A stretch of DNA of 64,000 nt, taken from the NCBI RefSeq assembly GCF_021134715.1, contig NC_060024.1, positions 10,974,001-11,038,000 of the forward strand. Reading direction: 5' to 3'. The notes below the pieces were generated by a model that was not told the origin of the DNA, ran no database searches, and saw only the letters and a list, made by a program, of their open reading frames with translations. Position 1 is the first letter of the stretch; every line of letters begins with the position of its first letter. The DNA comes from Daphnia pulex. Taxonomy: Eukaryota; Arthropoda; Branchiopoda; Diplostraca; Daphniidae. The translations under genes were made by a program, and so were the position numbers. Below are positions 23,601 to 36,184 of this stretch, in pieces.

Positions 23601-26600
23601 TGATATAAAAAAAAAAGCTGTTTGACAATTGCTGTATTTATATAATACATAAAACTGAATTATATCAATCTAGAAAAGAGGAGGGGAGGACTGATTTCCC
23701 AGGGAATTTTATTTTATTTTTTTCGGGCGTGAGGTGACAACCAAAAATTCCCGAGCGTTTAGATACTTTCGTTCGTTTTTTGTTGTTTTCCGATTGGCGG
23801 ATGTGAAACTATGAATAGAATTGGATGTAGGAATATTTAGATAATATCCGAACGCGGATAGAGAATATAAAAGAAAGAAAGAATGAAGAAAAACCTTCGA
23901 AAAGGGAAGAAAAATAAGAGAAACGGTTTTGAATGTCATTTATTATTCCCATGCCGCCGCCGCCGCCGCCGCCGCTGAAGCCGAGAGGTGTTGATGATGA
24001 TGGATCGTGCAGGATGTGTGTTGGCTGGATACCGCGCGCGGTGCGGCGGCGGCGGCGGCCGAGGCTAATTATCGGCGGCATATACACAACAACAATCAAA
24101 ATGAAATAAAAGGTCGTTGCGTTCCTCATTTCATTTCGCCCGGAAAGAAATTACAACAACAACAACCCCAAAAATATTTTTAAAAAAAAATATATATATA
24201 GAAAAAGATTGGGGGAAAAAAATCATTTGCATCCGAACGACGCGGAGACAGATCACCAATTTGTGATTATTTCCCTATTGTGTATACGTATTTCTAAATG
24301 GTGATTAATCGCATGTAATATTTAAAAGCTCTCTCTCTCTCCTGATTTTTATTTTTTTAAATCGATCAAAATTGCCGCCAGCCTTTCAAATGTTTTTCCC
24401 CGCGCGTCATTTAAAGACAATTTTTCCGGGACACGATTGATTGAGGCCCGCGCCATAATTGAATCGGAGAAATCGTCCCAAAAAAAAAACGTGAAACCGA
24501 AAAATTACAAATAAAATAACAAATTTTAAAACTAGTTCAATCCGCCAATCGAGATGGAGATGGAAGGAAGGAAGCCTATATGTCTGCTGGATGGAGAGAT
24601 AATGGGAGAGAATAACCTGCTGCGGAATGGAAAATGCGGCAATTGTTCCACTTTGATGATGATGGATCAGATGTGATGGAGCAGATGACGGATGATGACG
24701 GTCCAATCGCGTCGGCTTTCATCATCATCCAGGTACATATCTCTCTCTCTCTCTGTAATACATACAAGACACAGTCTCTAGCTATAGCTAATACACATTT
24801 TTACACACAAAGTAGGCCTCGGTCTTGATTCCAATCAACGCCAGCAGGTGCGAGAAATTTTGACAAGGGACCCGAGCAGCCTCATCATCATGGCCGCGCT
24901 GATTCATTAGAAATGGCCGCCGAGCGTCAAGGTTGAGGTAATAATCATTCCGAATGATTCTTTTTTTTTTTCTTTTCTCATCACTTTGGAGATTCTTTCC
25001 ACTGATACAAAACGGGTGGTGGTGGTGAGGGGTGGGAGAGACTTGTTGCCCTTTTGGACCACCCAAAACAATGTAGAGATTCTAGCTGCTATTACATTTA
25101 GATTTCCCTACCTATTCTTTCTTTTTCTCTCGCTACTGATGCGCTACCTGCGGGCCGTCATCTTTTTTCTTCCTGCCTTTTCAATCGAATTGGATGATCG
25201 AATGCGCCTCCGCCATTGAGTCATTTCCCAAACGACGTTATTCTTTGATTTCTGCGTCCTCAGGGCTTTTTGATTTATCAAATGAAATACAAAAAAAACG
25301 AACCAACTCAATTGAGAAAACGATGACGAATTTGTCGACCGACCGGGAAAAATGTCCGACGAGCTAACGAGACGGCGCGGATTTTCATCATCGGCCGTCG
25401 TCGTCGTCGGCCTCCGGTTGCACTGTACATATTGTTGCATAGAATCTTAGTCATCCGTAAATGAGGGAGAAGATTTTCATTCTTTTCCGTGTCGGCCCTA
25501 ACACCTGCGAGAACCTCTGCTCTGCTCTAGTCGCTAGTGAACACAAAAGAATAAGCCTAGTAGACACCCTGAAGGGGTTTTTCTCTACTATTTTTATTTT
25601 TAATCCAGCGCGGAAGGGGGCCGGACCCGTTGCTCTCCAGCGCAATAACGAGCTGCTGCCAGGTCATTATCAAAGAAAACATGATTTTTCTTTTTAAATT
25701 TAATATTTTGATTTTTCACTTCTCGGAATAGATTTTCTTCCCTTTTCTTTTTCAAACTTTGTCGGAGACGGGGGAAGAAGCTGATGGGTCCCTTCCGGAC
25801 GAATCGCTTAGTTTGTCGACACTTTCAATATATATATATATAACAGCTCGAGAAGAGTAGCCAGTATATATACGTCGCTCCGGATGAGGCCAGCTCAGCA
25901 GCTCAAAGTGAGTCGTTTGTGGCGAGAGAGAGAGAGAGAGAGCTAGGCCAAAGCGAAAACAGTCGCAAAAGTCCGTAGGTGTTGACGGACATTAAAAAGA
26001 GTTTCTTGACCGGACTCTGTTGGGGTAAAAAAAGGGTTTCGACCTCCCACGATATTTACCAGCTGTTGAAAAACAACCCGTTTGAACCCTCTCTCATCTT
26101 CCTAACCCGTCTTGTAATTGAAGATTTGAAAAAATAACTTTTTTTCTGGGGGTTTAAAAAAAAGAAATAAATCAACATCCAGAAAAAAAGAGAATTCCAG
26201 CTAAACTGTACAGATATTGGACACAATCGGACCTATATACTTTTCCAGGGCTGCTCTTTTTTTTTCTAATAAAAAGAAGATTGATAATAACCGAAAAGAT
26301 TCACGCCTGTAGTATATGGCACGCACAACAGTCACCAGCTCAGAAATCGTTTCGTGTGTCTAATGCGAACAAATGACAGCCGGAACGGCGATTTTTACTT
26401 TTGTTAAATGACGTCACATTTCAAACGAAAAATGAGAAAAAAGGGGGGAAAAACAAGTTTTGAAGAGCGCGGGGGAGTTGAGGAGAAAAATGTTTCATCA
26501 AAAATCACGCCCACGACAGATGGCGTCATTTCTGTGTCTGTTGGGCACGAACGAGTTTTTGTTCAGTCGGAATCAAAATTGAGCAGTTTGCTGCTGCTGG

Positions 26601-29600
26601 CTGGCTGAGCTGATCACTTTGCTGGGCCATGATGAAGACATTACGGAATTGGAGAAGTGATAAATGAGGTGGAAAACGAGTGGGGGGAGATTCTCACCCC
26701 ATGCTGGGCCCGGCTCCGCAACACCTGCGCTTTTCTACCCTCAGCCGAATCAAGTCATCCACACAGCTCTCTCCGACTAGAACATCAATTTCAACTTGTA
26801 AGAGGGTTTATACGTATTATGTTTTCACTCAAAAATAAAGGAGGAAGGGGGAAGGATAGAAGGGGGGGGAGGGCAATCAGCTGTTTTTCGTACTAGATCC
26901 ATGTGCGGATGCGCCTCCGTATTTGATTGATTCAAATACCTTTTTTTTCCAACCCCCCTCTCTCTCTACACACTTAATCTCCTCTACACGTAACATATTG
27001 CGTATATGTGTGTATCTACGTATACTACGTGTACATAATTCTATAATGGTAATAAAGTGGCCGCTCTGTCGGCGGTCCCGCCGTGACGTGGTGGAACGGG
27101 CGATTTTTCATTCGGTTAGATCCTCTAGTTCACCGCTGTTTAACTGGATGGATCTTTTTTCTTTTTCTATTAGACACTTGGATGAATCGACGATTCAATT
27201 ACCGAATTTACTATTTTATGTTTTTGTCGAGTTGGTGAATTCACGACATTTTTTTCGACGGGAAAATGAAAGAAATTCTCGAGGGTTTTTGTTCTTTTTC
27301 GACTCTTGTTTCACACCGGAAGACGGAATATAATGCGGAGAAGAGGAGAAAAAACAGGTTGACGTTCAAAGTTCTTTTTTTTCTCAATGTTCATTGATTC
27401 GTTTCGGATGGAGCCGAGAGAGAAAATCAAAAGGGAAACAGGAAACAATCAAGGGATGAACAACTTGTGTCTTTTTGACGGATTGTGTAGTAAATAGAGT
27501 CGGGGTCTCTTCTCTTTCTCTCAAGTCATCCGCCAGCATTTCATCCAAAGTCTTTTTTTGTTGTGTCAAAAATTCGTTAATGAGAGTCGAGTCGCTCATT
27601 TTGATTCAGACAAACCCAGGGGGGGACCACCCCGAGTGAAAAATATCAAAGTGGCTGGGTCGGATTGGTGTGGGCGAAAATAATAAAACATTTTCGTTAA
27701 TGTAATCGAGTAGAAAAGGAAACGCAGAAGAAAAGAATGGGAAGAAGAAGAAGAAGAGGGGGGCTACCGGTTGCGCATCGTGACTGGGCATAAAAAAAAT
27801 TTATATAATCTCCCCCCAAACGAAAACAAAAACAACGGGCAATAATAAAAAGAGTCTAGTCAAATGATATACATACAACGAAAGAAAAAAAGGAGAGTCT
27901 ATCCAGCTCTATCTAGCTAGCTCTAGCTCTATAAGGGCCGGCCTTTTATCTGATAGGCTATTGCGGTCGGTGGTGAGTCTCACCGGTACTGCTACACACA
28001 TCCAGCAGGAGAAAGAGAGAGGCGGCTTCTTTTTGACCACCCATCCGTCAACCCTATACACTACACCCTCCTCCTCTTGTTGCCACCTCGATCCCCGCCT
28101 CCATTATGTTAGATTCCTCTCACCTTGGCCATCTCTTCTTTTATCTTCTTCTTCTGATGGGCGCACTGTGGCCGGCCGGCTGCTGCTGCCGGTGTTGTTG
28201 TCTCTCGGCGCTCATTTGAGTTTGGTGTTATAAGAGAAAGAGAGAGAGAAGGCCGCCATCTCTTTTCTCACTTTCGGTCATCAACAATGGCTGCGGTAGG
28301 TATTTTTCTAACCTTTTCCAAAAAGATCCTTCTTCTTCTTCTCTAAACCTAACCTCCCTTTTTCTTAGACTGCACACACCAGTCAAAACTCCACCTACAA
28401 ACACATACGTCATCGGGACTTTCTTCTTCTTCTTCTTCTTCCGGCCCAAAAAGAAAAAGAAAAAAGGAACTCGGCGGGGGAGGTGATGACAAGGCCGGAT
28501 TGTCTTGGTGTTGTCTGTGTGTGTGTCTATGGTTGGTTTTTGTTATGTGTGGTTTGAAATTAAAGTAGAAGAGAGAGAGAGAGAACTAGATGTAAGAGAG
28601 TTGAGAGACGGAATTTGTCCGTTAAGACACAAACCGGACCCGGAGAGAAGATGGGCTATATGTAGGAGGAGGAGGAGGACCGAAACCCGCACACGTTGTG
28701 CAGATGTCACGTTGTCAGTGTTACTCAACATGAAAGAAGAGTGAGGAGAAACACGCAGACAAACACAGACAGGGGCACACCACCATCACCACCAAACCCA
28801 AAACAGAAACCCAGTAGCTACTATATAGATTATTTTTCCTTGTAATTTCAAAAGAAAATAAGAAAAAGAAAAATAAGTTTGGGGATGGGCCTTTTTTTTC
28901 TTTTTCTTTCTTTCTTTTTTTCCTTATCCATAACAGACACGAGCCCCGGAATTTTATCTAAACTGACGAGTGACTTGGCCTCTTGTAAATAGACGAGCTG
29001 TAAGCTCTCTCTCTCTCTCTTCGAATAACAGAAAACATTTCGAAAACAAAACACACACGCAACAGGGAAATCGACGACAACAAAACAAGTGTGAATTTAT
29101 TTATTTCACATTTGTTTCATTTTCACGACATTTCCAGCGTTGTCTTTATAATATAATTAAGAAGCGCAAGATTCACTGGGCCTATCAGCATTTATTTTTG
29201 AACTGCCTATAGAAAAGTTGATGAAGTACTACTATATACCTGCCGGCCAGGTGTTGATCGTTAGTACACACATAACCCTTGTGGAAAGAATAAGTCAAAG
29301 ACTTTTTGTATTTTTCTCAAAAGAACTTTAAAGTAAAAAGGGCGGCCCATTCAAAATCCATTTAATTGAACGTGATGAATGGCGGTCCTTGTGCGCTCAC
29401 GGAGGGAAAGAAAAAAAATAGAGTGCCGGTATTACGTGTACATGTGTCTAACGCCGGAGAAAAAATATCTTATGCTAATGCTCTCGCGTCGACGCCAAGT
29501 CGGAAAAAATCTAGAAAAAGATTGAATAATGATTCCCCCACACTCTTATACTACACACGGCGGGATTTTTGAAAAAAAGGAAACATCCCTAATGAAGACA

Positions 29601-32600
29601 TTTATATATTTATACATGCTCAAAAAGCCATGAGAGAATAATCTTGTGCTATTCTTTGACTCATTTTCTTCCCCTCTTCTTCTTCTTAGATTCTTTCTCT
29701 TTTTCATCATCAACACCTGAAGGCGCTGATTACCTGTCAAGGTAAAGAAGAAGAAGAAGAAGAAAAGGAAAAGAAACAACTGAGAGAGTTTCTCCTTCTT
29801 TTGGCGGTAACCCGGCCCACCCCCGCTGCGGTTCTATTTCTTTTCCTATTCTTTTGAGCTGGTAGTATCTTTCAAAAGGAAAAAGAAAAAAGTCGCAAGT
29901 TAAATAGATGACGCATTTATTGGCCCCCCAGCAAAGTCTACGATTTAAATTTTAAAAACTATCTGATTTGGTCACCAGAAATACCAAAATTCCATTTTCG
30001 GATGTGACCCTGAACGGAAGAGACATCTGTTACGTGATAGAGCCTCGGGGCAAGTTTCCGCGCGCGCAGATTGAATTAAGTCATCGAGGGTCCCCCCCCC
30101 CCCCCCCCCCCCACATACATATACAGTCGGGGCGATATCTTTTACTGTAACTAACAGCCAACAACACACAACAATAAATAGACATTTCACACGGCGTAGA
30201 CATATATAACTAACTCTCCTCTTTTCTTTTTCATTTTCATTTTTCAGTTTTCCCCTCTGCGCCATTTCTCTCGAGTTGAGGTTGTATGGGCCGGCTTAAC
30301 GAGACGGGCCAACAACGCAGGCCCCCATCATTAAGAGAGAGATCTGAGCTGAGGGTTTTCTTTTTTTTTTTTCCAACTTCATTTTCCCCATTTGAATGGG
30401 ACGAAATGTATATAAGAGAACCGCGCGCGCCTTCATTAGGTTCTTATTGTTGGGGCCCGTTGCGCTGCTGTCGCTTCTGCCGGGACGCCAGAGGCCCATC
30501 ACAAAACACTCAAAAGGAGAAGGAGAAGGAAAGAGAGAGAGAAACGGGCACCGATTAGTAACATCACACCTGATGGGATCCATAACTAATGGCCACCAAC
30601 AAGTACCACCCTAATGTGTGTGCAGTCGGAGTCGAGCAGCTGACCATTCAATTCGTATGCCCATTACAACACACACACTATACAACACGCATCTGTTTTT
30701 GGAATGTGTGTGTCCCTTTTTTTTCTTTTTCTTTTTTCTTTTTATGATTTGATGAACGCGCTGCAAATCTTTTTACTCGGAATAGAATGGCGACTTGAAT
30801 GCTCAATTTTTATTAAAAAGGAAATATAGTTTGAGGCCGGAGAGATATTCGATTTTTTGAATGTAACTTTCTCCAAATGTTGCATTGTTCCGTAGACTAG
30901 CTACGTGTTTTACATAATATTCAAACTCTAAAATCAGAAAATTGATTCGCCCAAGATATTTCGAGTCGATCAAACTCGGTCGAATGTGTACGTGTGTCTT
31001 TTTATAGACACAAGAGCTTTTTTTGGTTGATTTCAATTGAATTGAAAGAGAGAAGAGGGGCTAGTTAGTTGCCACTTCATGTCCGATCCGGCTGGTTATA
31101 ATATCGAAAAGAGCAAAGTAGATATATATTTCTTTGGCCTTTTTGTTTGATGGCTTCATTTTTGTACCAATGGCGGCGGCGGGGGGATGTGTACACCATC
31201 CGCAAAGGGAATGAAACGAAGAAGGGCCGGGTTTTTCTAGTTGCGATTCGATCCGGTCCCCATTGGAATACACTCAGAGATGTCGACGAGGGGGTTTGTT
31301 CGGAACGGAGCATTTGGGTCTTTCCCCAATGTTCTCGACTTGTAACACACGAAGGCAAACGAAAATCGACGTGTCCGACATGCTCCATCAACATCTTTTC
31401 ATGGACAACTCTTCGCGTTCCACACTCTCAACTGCATTTTGGGCTGCATTTGCTGGAAGGCCTAGCCCTTTTTATCCATTTCATTTTTCTTTTTTTTTTA
31501 TGTATCACACATCTATTTTTCTTTCTTAAATTTACCGAATGGAATGGCTGAGCTCTGACAGCTGTCTGCTGCTCAAAATAGACCGTGGCGTAACATCGTC
31601 ATTTGATTCCCCTTTTGGCTTGTGAATTTGTGATCAAACCAGCTTATATTTCGTTTTTCAGCGGTTTGAATTTCAATTTAGAGGGGGATGATTTTAAATA
31701 ATTCCATCGATAATCGATATCTTAAAAGAATCGCTAATTGGAAAATTAGTGTCGTCTGCTTTCCATTTTGTGGAGGGAAAAATCAGCACAACACAATAAA
31801 ATTGCTAAAATGTGGTCAATTCTGGTCGTGTTTCTTTATAGAATCGTTTAATACACACTCCGAACTGTTTGGAAGGTAAATAAAACTATGGAAGCTTCAA
31901 TAGAAGAGTTAAATCTGTTCCAAGTTGTGAAATGTTAAGTTCCTGACTAGCATTTATCCCATGCAAGTCCCATGTTGATGCATGGCAGTTTGTTTGCACC
32001 ATGCAATATTTCTTTTGTGCAAATTTTAGGTCAGAGCCTTAGTCATCATAACTACAAGATGTTCCAGTTTTGATTGTGCTGGTATAGAATTGTCATCAGC
32101 AACAATCTCAGCATCATCGGCTGGGTAATGATTTTCATTACTTTTGTTGTCCTACTACATATATGTGAGTGATGCATGACTCAGTGCATAAATGCATTCT
32201 CTTGTTGATTAACAATTTTAACAGTTTATCTACTGCTTCATTTTCAACTTTTCAGACTGACTTGTTTCTGTCAATTTTTTTTTCGTAACCCATTTTTTCA
32301 TTTGTTATTTAGATAATCAGCATCCCGTCTAATTGATTGGAGAATTCAACGATGTTGATCGAGTTACGGATCTCTTCTTCCCCTTTAATTCTCCTCTGTC
32401 CTCGTGTACGTCCATGTGTGTGTGGGGGTATTCATGAGTCTGAGGCCCTTTTTCCTATCTCGCCTGGTGGATTCAACCTTTCTGCGAATGGATGGAGCAC
32501 TTGTGGATGTCTGGCCGTATTTCCCAGGCACAAAGGTAGGACAATATTTCTCTATCCTTTTTATTATTTGGTTGATTGTCAGTCGTTAGATAGTACGGAG

Positions 32601-35600
32601 CAGGATTATTCCTGAGCTAGGCTAGGCGGTTGACTGAAACTGTTTTCACTTGCCGTTTGATGAGTTATGAGCCAAGAGGGTTTTGCCGGCACCTCTTGGT
32701 TTAATAATATGTTCTCCTTTTTATTTTGAAAGAAATTTTTTTCAATTCAATTGGCGATGATTTTCTTTACATGAAAAGATTCTCCCCATTTTTAGAATGG
32801 ATGACTGGAATGAGCGATTTTTTCGGTAGCCAAGAACAAAGGATGCAACATAACAATCGATTTCCTGAATTCATTTCTATTCCACATAATTTTTCTTCCT
32901 GTTGCCTCAGTTGTTTTTCGCTATGTATAGGCTAGAGCCGGTGTGCTGCTACCTGGGCAAACGTAATCGATTATTAATCACAGTGGTGGTGTCGGATGGG
33001 GTGGGGGGAGAGAGAAAAACAAGAGAGACCCCACACTTCCGCCGCTTCTCTTCTGCAACAATAACAACTTGAACGTTATAATGGGAACGCCAGCGAGAGT
33101 TGATATGGAAACCACATCCCCCCCTGTCCTATTATGTAGCAAAGGATCAGCGATATCATCATCAGCGCGATATATATCCACTATACTAGACGGAGCTAGA
33201 GAGAGTATCACGTGACACCCGCCGCACTCTTTCATCATTATATTATTATAATTTGGAGGTTACACCACCAGACCCATTTTTCTTTCTTTCTTTCTATTCC
33301 GTCTGTTCCACCGCCGAAAAAGAAACAAAAACTCTGTTTGAAATTAGCGCCATCTTCCAAGTATATGGTACTGCATCACCCGCATCGGTCTATAGCGCAC
33401 CTGATTAGTCCTATCGTGCTAATGGTGGTCGGTATATACTCGTCTCCGGTTTCATCCGTCAATCGATCCTTTTTTTCCCATTTCTATTTCCGATTAATTT
33501 TTTCAAATTTTTACCGCCAAAGAAAAATTGTCAAACGGGAAAAGATCAAGACCCTGGACGGTTTTTTTTTTTGGTCTTTTTTGTGTTGAAAAATTGAAAT
33601 TCGGATGATGACCGCTAATGTACGACACGACGTTGCGTGCGGTTAAGCAGACTAATCCGTGGCGGCGCTCGTTATACAAGTACGTCATTATATCGGACAC
33701 GAAAAACTAAAAATTCAGTTCCGTCGTCGTCGTTGTCGTGTAGAGAGTGGGGAGGAAATTGATCAACCGTGGAATCCCGATCGACAAATAATTGACGCGC
33801 TCTTATGTGACAACCAAAAGCGACGACTAGAAAAATAAAAAATAAAAAATCCAGCGCTCCTTTTTGTGTGTGTCTATATGTGTTCAACATCTAAAACACG
33901 GCGTCGGCGGATGAGTTAATGACAGAACGAGCAACACTTTTTCGATAGGTCTATAGTGCGCTGTGTAACTTTTCAAAAAAAAAAAGATCTGGGCGACGGA
34001 GAGCACGCGAGAAACTCATCCGCTTCTTTTTTTTCTTCCTGAATTTGACAAGTCCCGTTTCTCTGATATTATCTTACCCCCCAACACACACACAAAATAG
34101 ACCAGCTCCGAGAGAAGAGCTCTTTGTGTTTCGGCGACAAAATGGGCCAAAAAGGGAACCCTCCTCCGTTAATATAACACGCACGCTTGATTCTCATTTT
34201 CTCTCTCTCTACTCTCCAGCCGGAAAAATAACCTGCAAAAACGGCTAATAGAATTCTCATCATCATCACCCCCCTCTTTCAGTTGTTTTAATCGTCTGCA
34301 ATGGTAACACACTTTGTTCTATTCTCTCCGTCTTTTTCGTTCCTGATTAGTTAATTCACCTGCCGCAATCAAGGCAAAACGCAAATGAGACAATCTCAAT
34401 TGGCCAATGGCCAATCGGCAACCGCAAATCAACTAATTGATGTGCATATGAAAACAGCAGCTCCCGGAGGCACACACACACACAGACAGACCCAACTTGG
34501 GGAGTAGGAAACAACAGCTATTTGCTAATAATGAGAGTGCCATCAATCAAAGTCCATTTCAGCGAGGCCCCGTTTAGATTTCGCCCAGCAGACCACAGGC
34601 AGAAAAGTCCAGTTCGACGAGACTATTTCTGATTTGACTCTCATTTGCCTTAGACTTTTATATATATTAGTGGATGTAGATGCTAATGAGCATGCTGTAG
34701 AATGCAACAGCTGTTTCACTAGTACAGTACATCCAGTAAACTCTTGACGGACCCCCAAAGACATTTGGAGCCCTTTTAACCCAGGACCGTTGGGTTTTTT
34801 TTTCATTTTGGGACATAGTGGGTCATCGGATTGCGTTTAGCGAGGTCGAATGCCATTAGCGAGACCCTGGCGAAATTCCGAAAACAATAAAAACGACACT
34901 TTTTTTTCTTTTTCTCTCCTCCGGAATGGAAGGTCGACTTTGTCAATCGCGGCTATTTCTATACGCACTGCCACATCGATGCAGATTATTCTAATAGGGA
35001 AACAGTTTGAAAATGTTTGAAATGCCGCGCTTACCAGATGAATCGGCTCCGTTGTTGGAGGAACCGTCGAAGGTCTTGGAGGTCATCTGGAAGAGAGCGT
35101 CAAGGGGAGTGCCTCCGGCGGATGTGTTGCCTCCGGCCGCCGAGGATTTCTCGGATGATTTTTTGGCTCCCGAAGATTTCCGGACGCTTCCGGCACTGCC
35201 GCCGCCGTTGTTGTTGTTGACGACCAGCGAGCCGGAATTGAGGAGAGATTTCTGCCTCTGCTGGAGGAGCGGGCTGCCGCCGGATGTGGCGCTGTTGCCG
35301 CTGGTGGAGCAGACGTCGTCCGCCTCGCAGTCGCTCGATCCTCCGGCGCTGATGTAATCCGGCGAGGCCGAGGAACTGGACGGCGAGAGGTGGCCGCTGC
35401 TGCTGCCGCCGACCGACAGGATTCCGCCGACGAAAGACGATCCGGCAGCGCCCCGCTGCTGGTGGTGGTGGTGCAGGTGATGATGGAAGTTGGGATGCTG
35501 GTGCGGATGGAAGCCTAGACCGGCGGCGGCCGGATGCGACTGCAGGCCGAACGGGTGGTGGTGATGATGTCCCGGAGCCGGAAGGAAAGGTGAAGTCGCC

Positions 35601-36184
35601 GGATGATTGGCAAACGGCAGGCATCGGTTGGGATTGAGGAATCCGGCCGCCGCAGCGGCTGCCGCTGCGGCCTGGAAGTGAGCCGGAAGGGTCAAATGCG
35701 GATAATCCCACGGCCGCATGATTTTCGTCGGCGAATCCGCATCGTTCTGCTGTGCGGACGGATGGATGTGATCGGTCACACCCACCGACGCTGTGCTGTC
35801 CACAACGTTGGAACTCTTCCGCCGGATTTTGGCAGCCGAGCAAACGGCCGACGATTCCGATTCGCTTTTAATCGAACGCTGCGGCGGTTGTTGTTGTTGT
35901 TGCGGCGGCTGAGCCGGCCGATGATTGAGAATATCCAGAATAGAAAAGGATCTGACTCCGCCGCCGCCGGAAGCGCTATTCTTGGCGCCATCTCCGCCAT
36001 TGTCTCCATCCGTCCGGATGTGTTGACTAGTGAGTACCAGAGTCTCTTTGGACTCTTCCATCTCCTCGTCGTCGGCCAGCACTCGACTGTCTCCAGTCCG
36101 TCGAGGCGACGGGCAACCCACACTGATCTCGTCGTCACTGCTGTACTCATCCGCGCTACAATCCGCCGGCCTCATTTTTTTCAT
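20602..36184 (-). CDS. lb: Ladybird homeobox transcription factor (LBX-type), three exons
   Basis: Seen: exons 35035-36184, 20924-21135 and 20602-20850 chain in phase (1, then 0) to 536 residues. Exon 1 (residues 1-384) has an acidic start (SADEYSSDDEISVG), the eh1 motif FSILDIL at 80-86, and Ala, His, Ser and Gly runs. Exon 2 adds a poly-Gly run and homeodomain residues 1-33; exon 3 gives residues 34-60 and the tail. The homeodomain is at about 422-481: KRKSRTAFTNHQIFELEKRF, FLYQKYLSPADRDE, then NAQVITWFQNRRAKLKR, with Gln50, Asn51 and Thr47. It is followed by DMEELKKDVE and a His run. Known: this homeodomain and flank are diagnostic of ladybird/LBX, nuclear regulators of muscle, heart and neural fates; eh1 recruits Groucho/TLE corepressors. 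I chose ATG 36184 (MKKMRPADC); a second ATG at 36175 is possible. Upstream in-frame sequence has no ATG. Whether Daphnia has one or two lb genes cannot be judged. Confidence 0.93.
21136..35034 (-). other. Ladybird intron 1 (13.9 kb), noncoding and repeat-rich
   Basis: Bounded by a donor G|gtaag at 35034 and an acceptor aaaacag| at 21136. It holds no supported coding gene. Contents noted: CCG runs on both strands at about 23950-23977 and 24040-24060, a 21-C run at 30092-30112, many poly-T and CTT tracts, GA runs, and a dispersed repeat at 31630-32700. An ATGGCTGCG|gtaggt start-plus-donor look-alike on the plus strand at about 28276-28290 is not supported by any downstream exon. The size contrasts with the 73-bp second intron and with the sub-100-bp introns of the cuticle genes, as expected for a developmental gene with intronic enhancers. 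Confidence 0.75.
31630..32700 (+). repeat. Dispersed repeat copy B inside ladybird intron 1
   Basis: Diverged relative of 11265-12620, in the same orientation. Matching donors lie at about 31875 (GAAG|gtaaat), 32125 (TGG|gtaatg) and 32535 (AAAG|gtagga). The exon-like block before the last donor keeps the same reading frame as copy A, with LCPRVRPCVCGGIHE against KCPRVRPCECGCIHE, and starts with an ATG at 32337 (MENSTMLIELR). The long terminal inverted repeats of copy A are absent here. The function is unknown. Either copy could be the source. Confidence 0.55.

Noticed and set aside
23953-24060. CCG/CGG runs as coding or as a CpG-type promoter
   Set aside because: Short isolated microsatellites in the intron without an associated start, TATA box or initiator.
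28276-28290. ATGGCTGCG followed by gtaggt as a nested gene start in ladybird intron 1
   Set aside because: No in-phase downstream exon was found, and the surrounding sequence is low-complexity.
35100-35843. 247-codon minus-strand frame inside ladybird exon 1
   Set aside because: Alternative frame of the same exon; only the phase linked to the homeodomain exons and the eh1 motif is supported.
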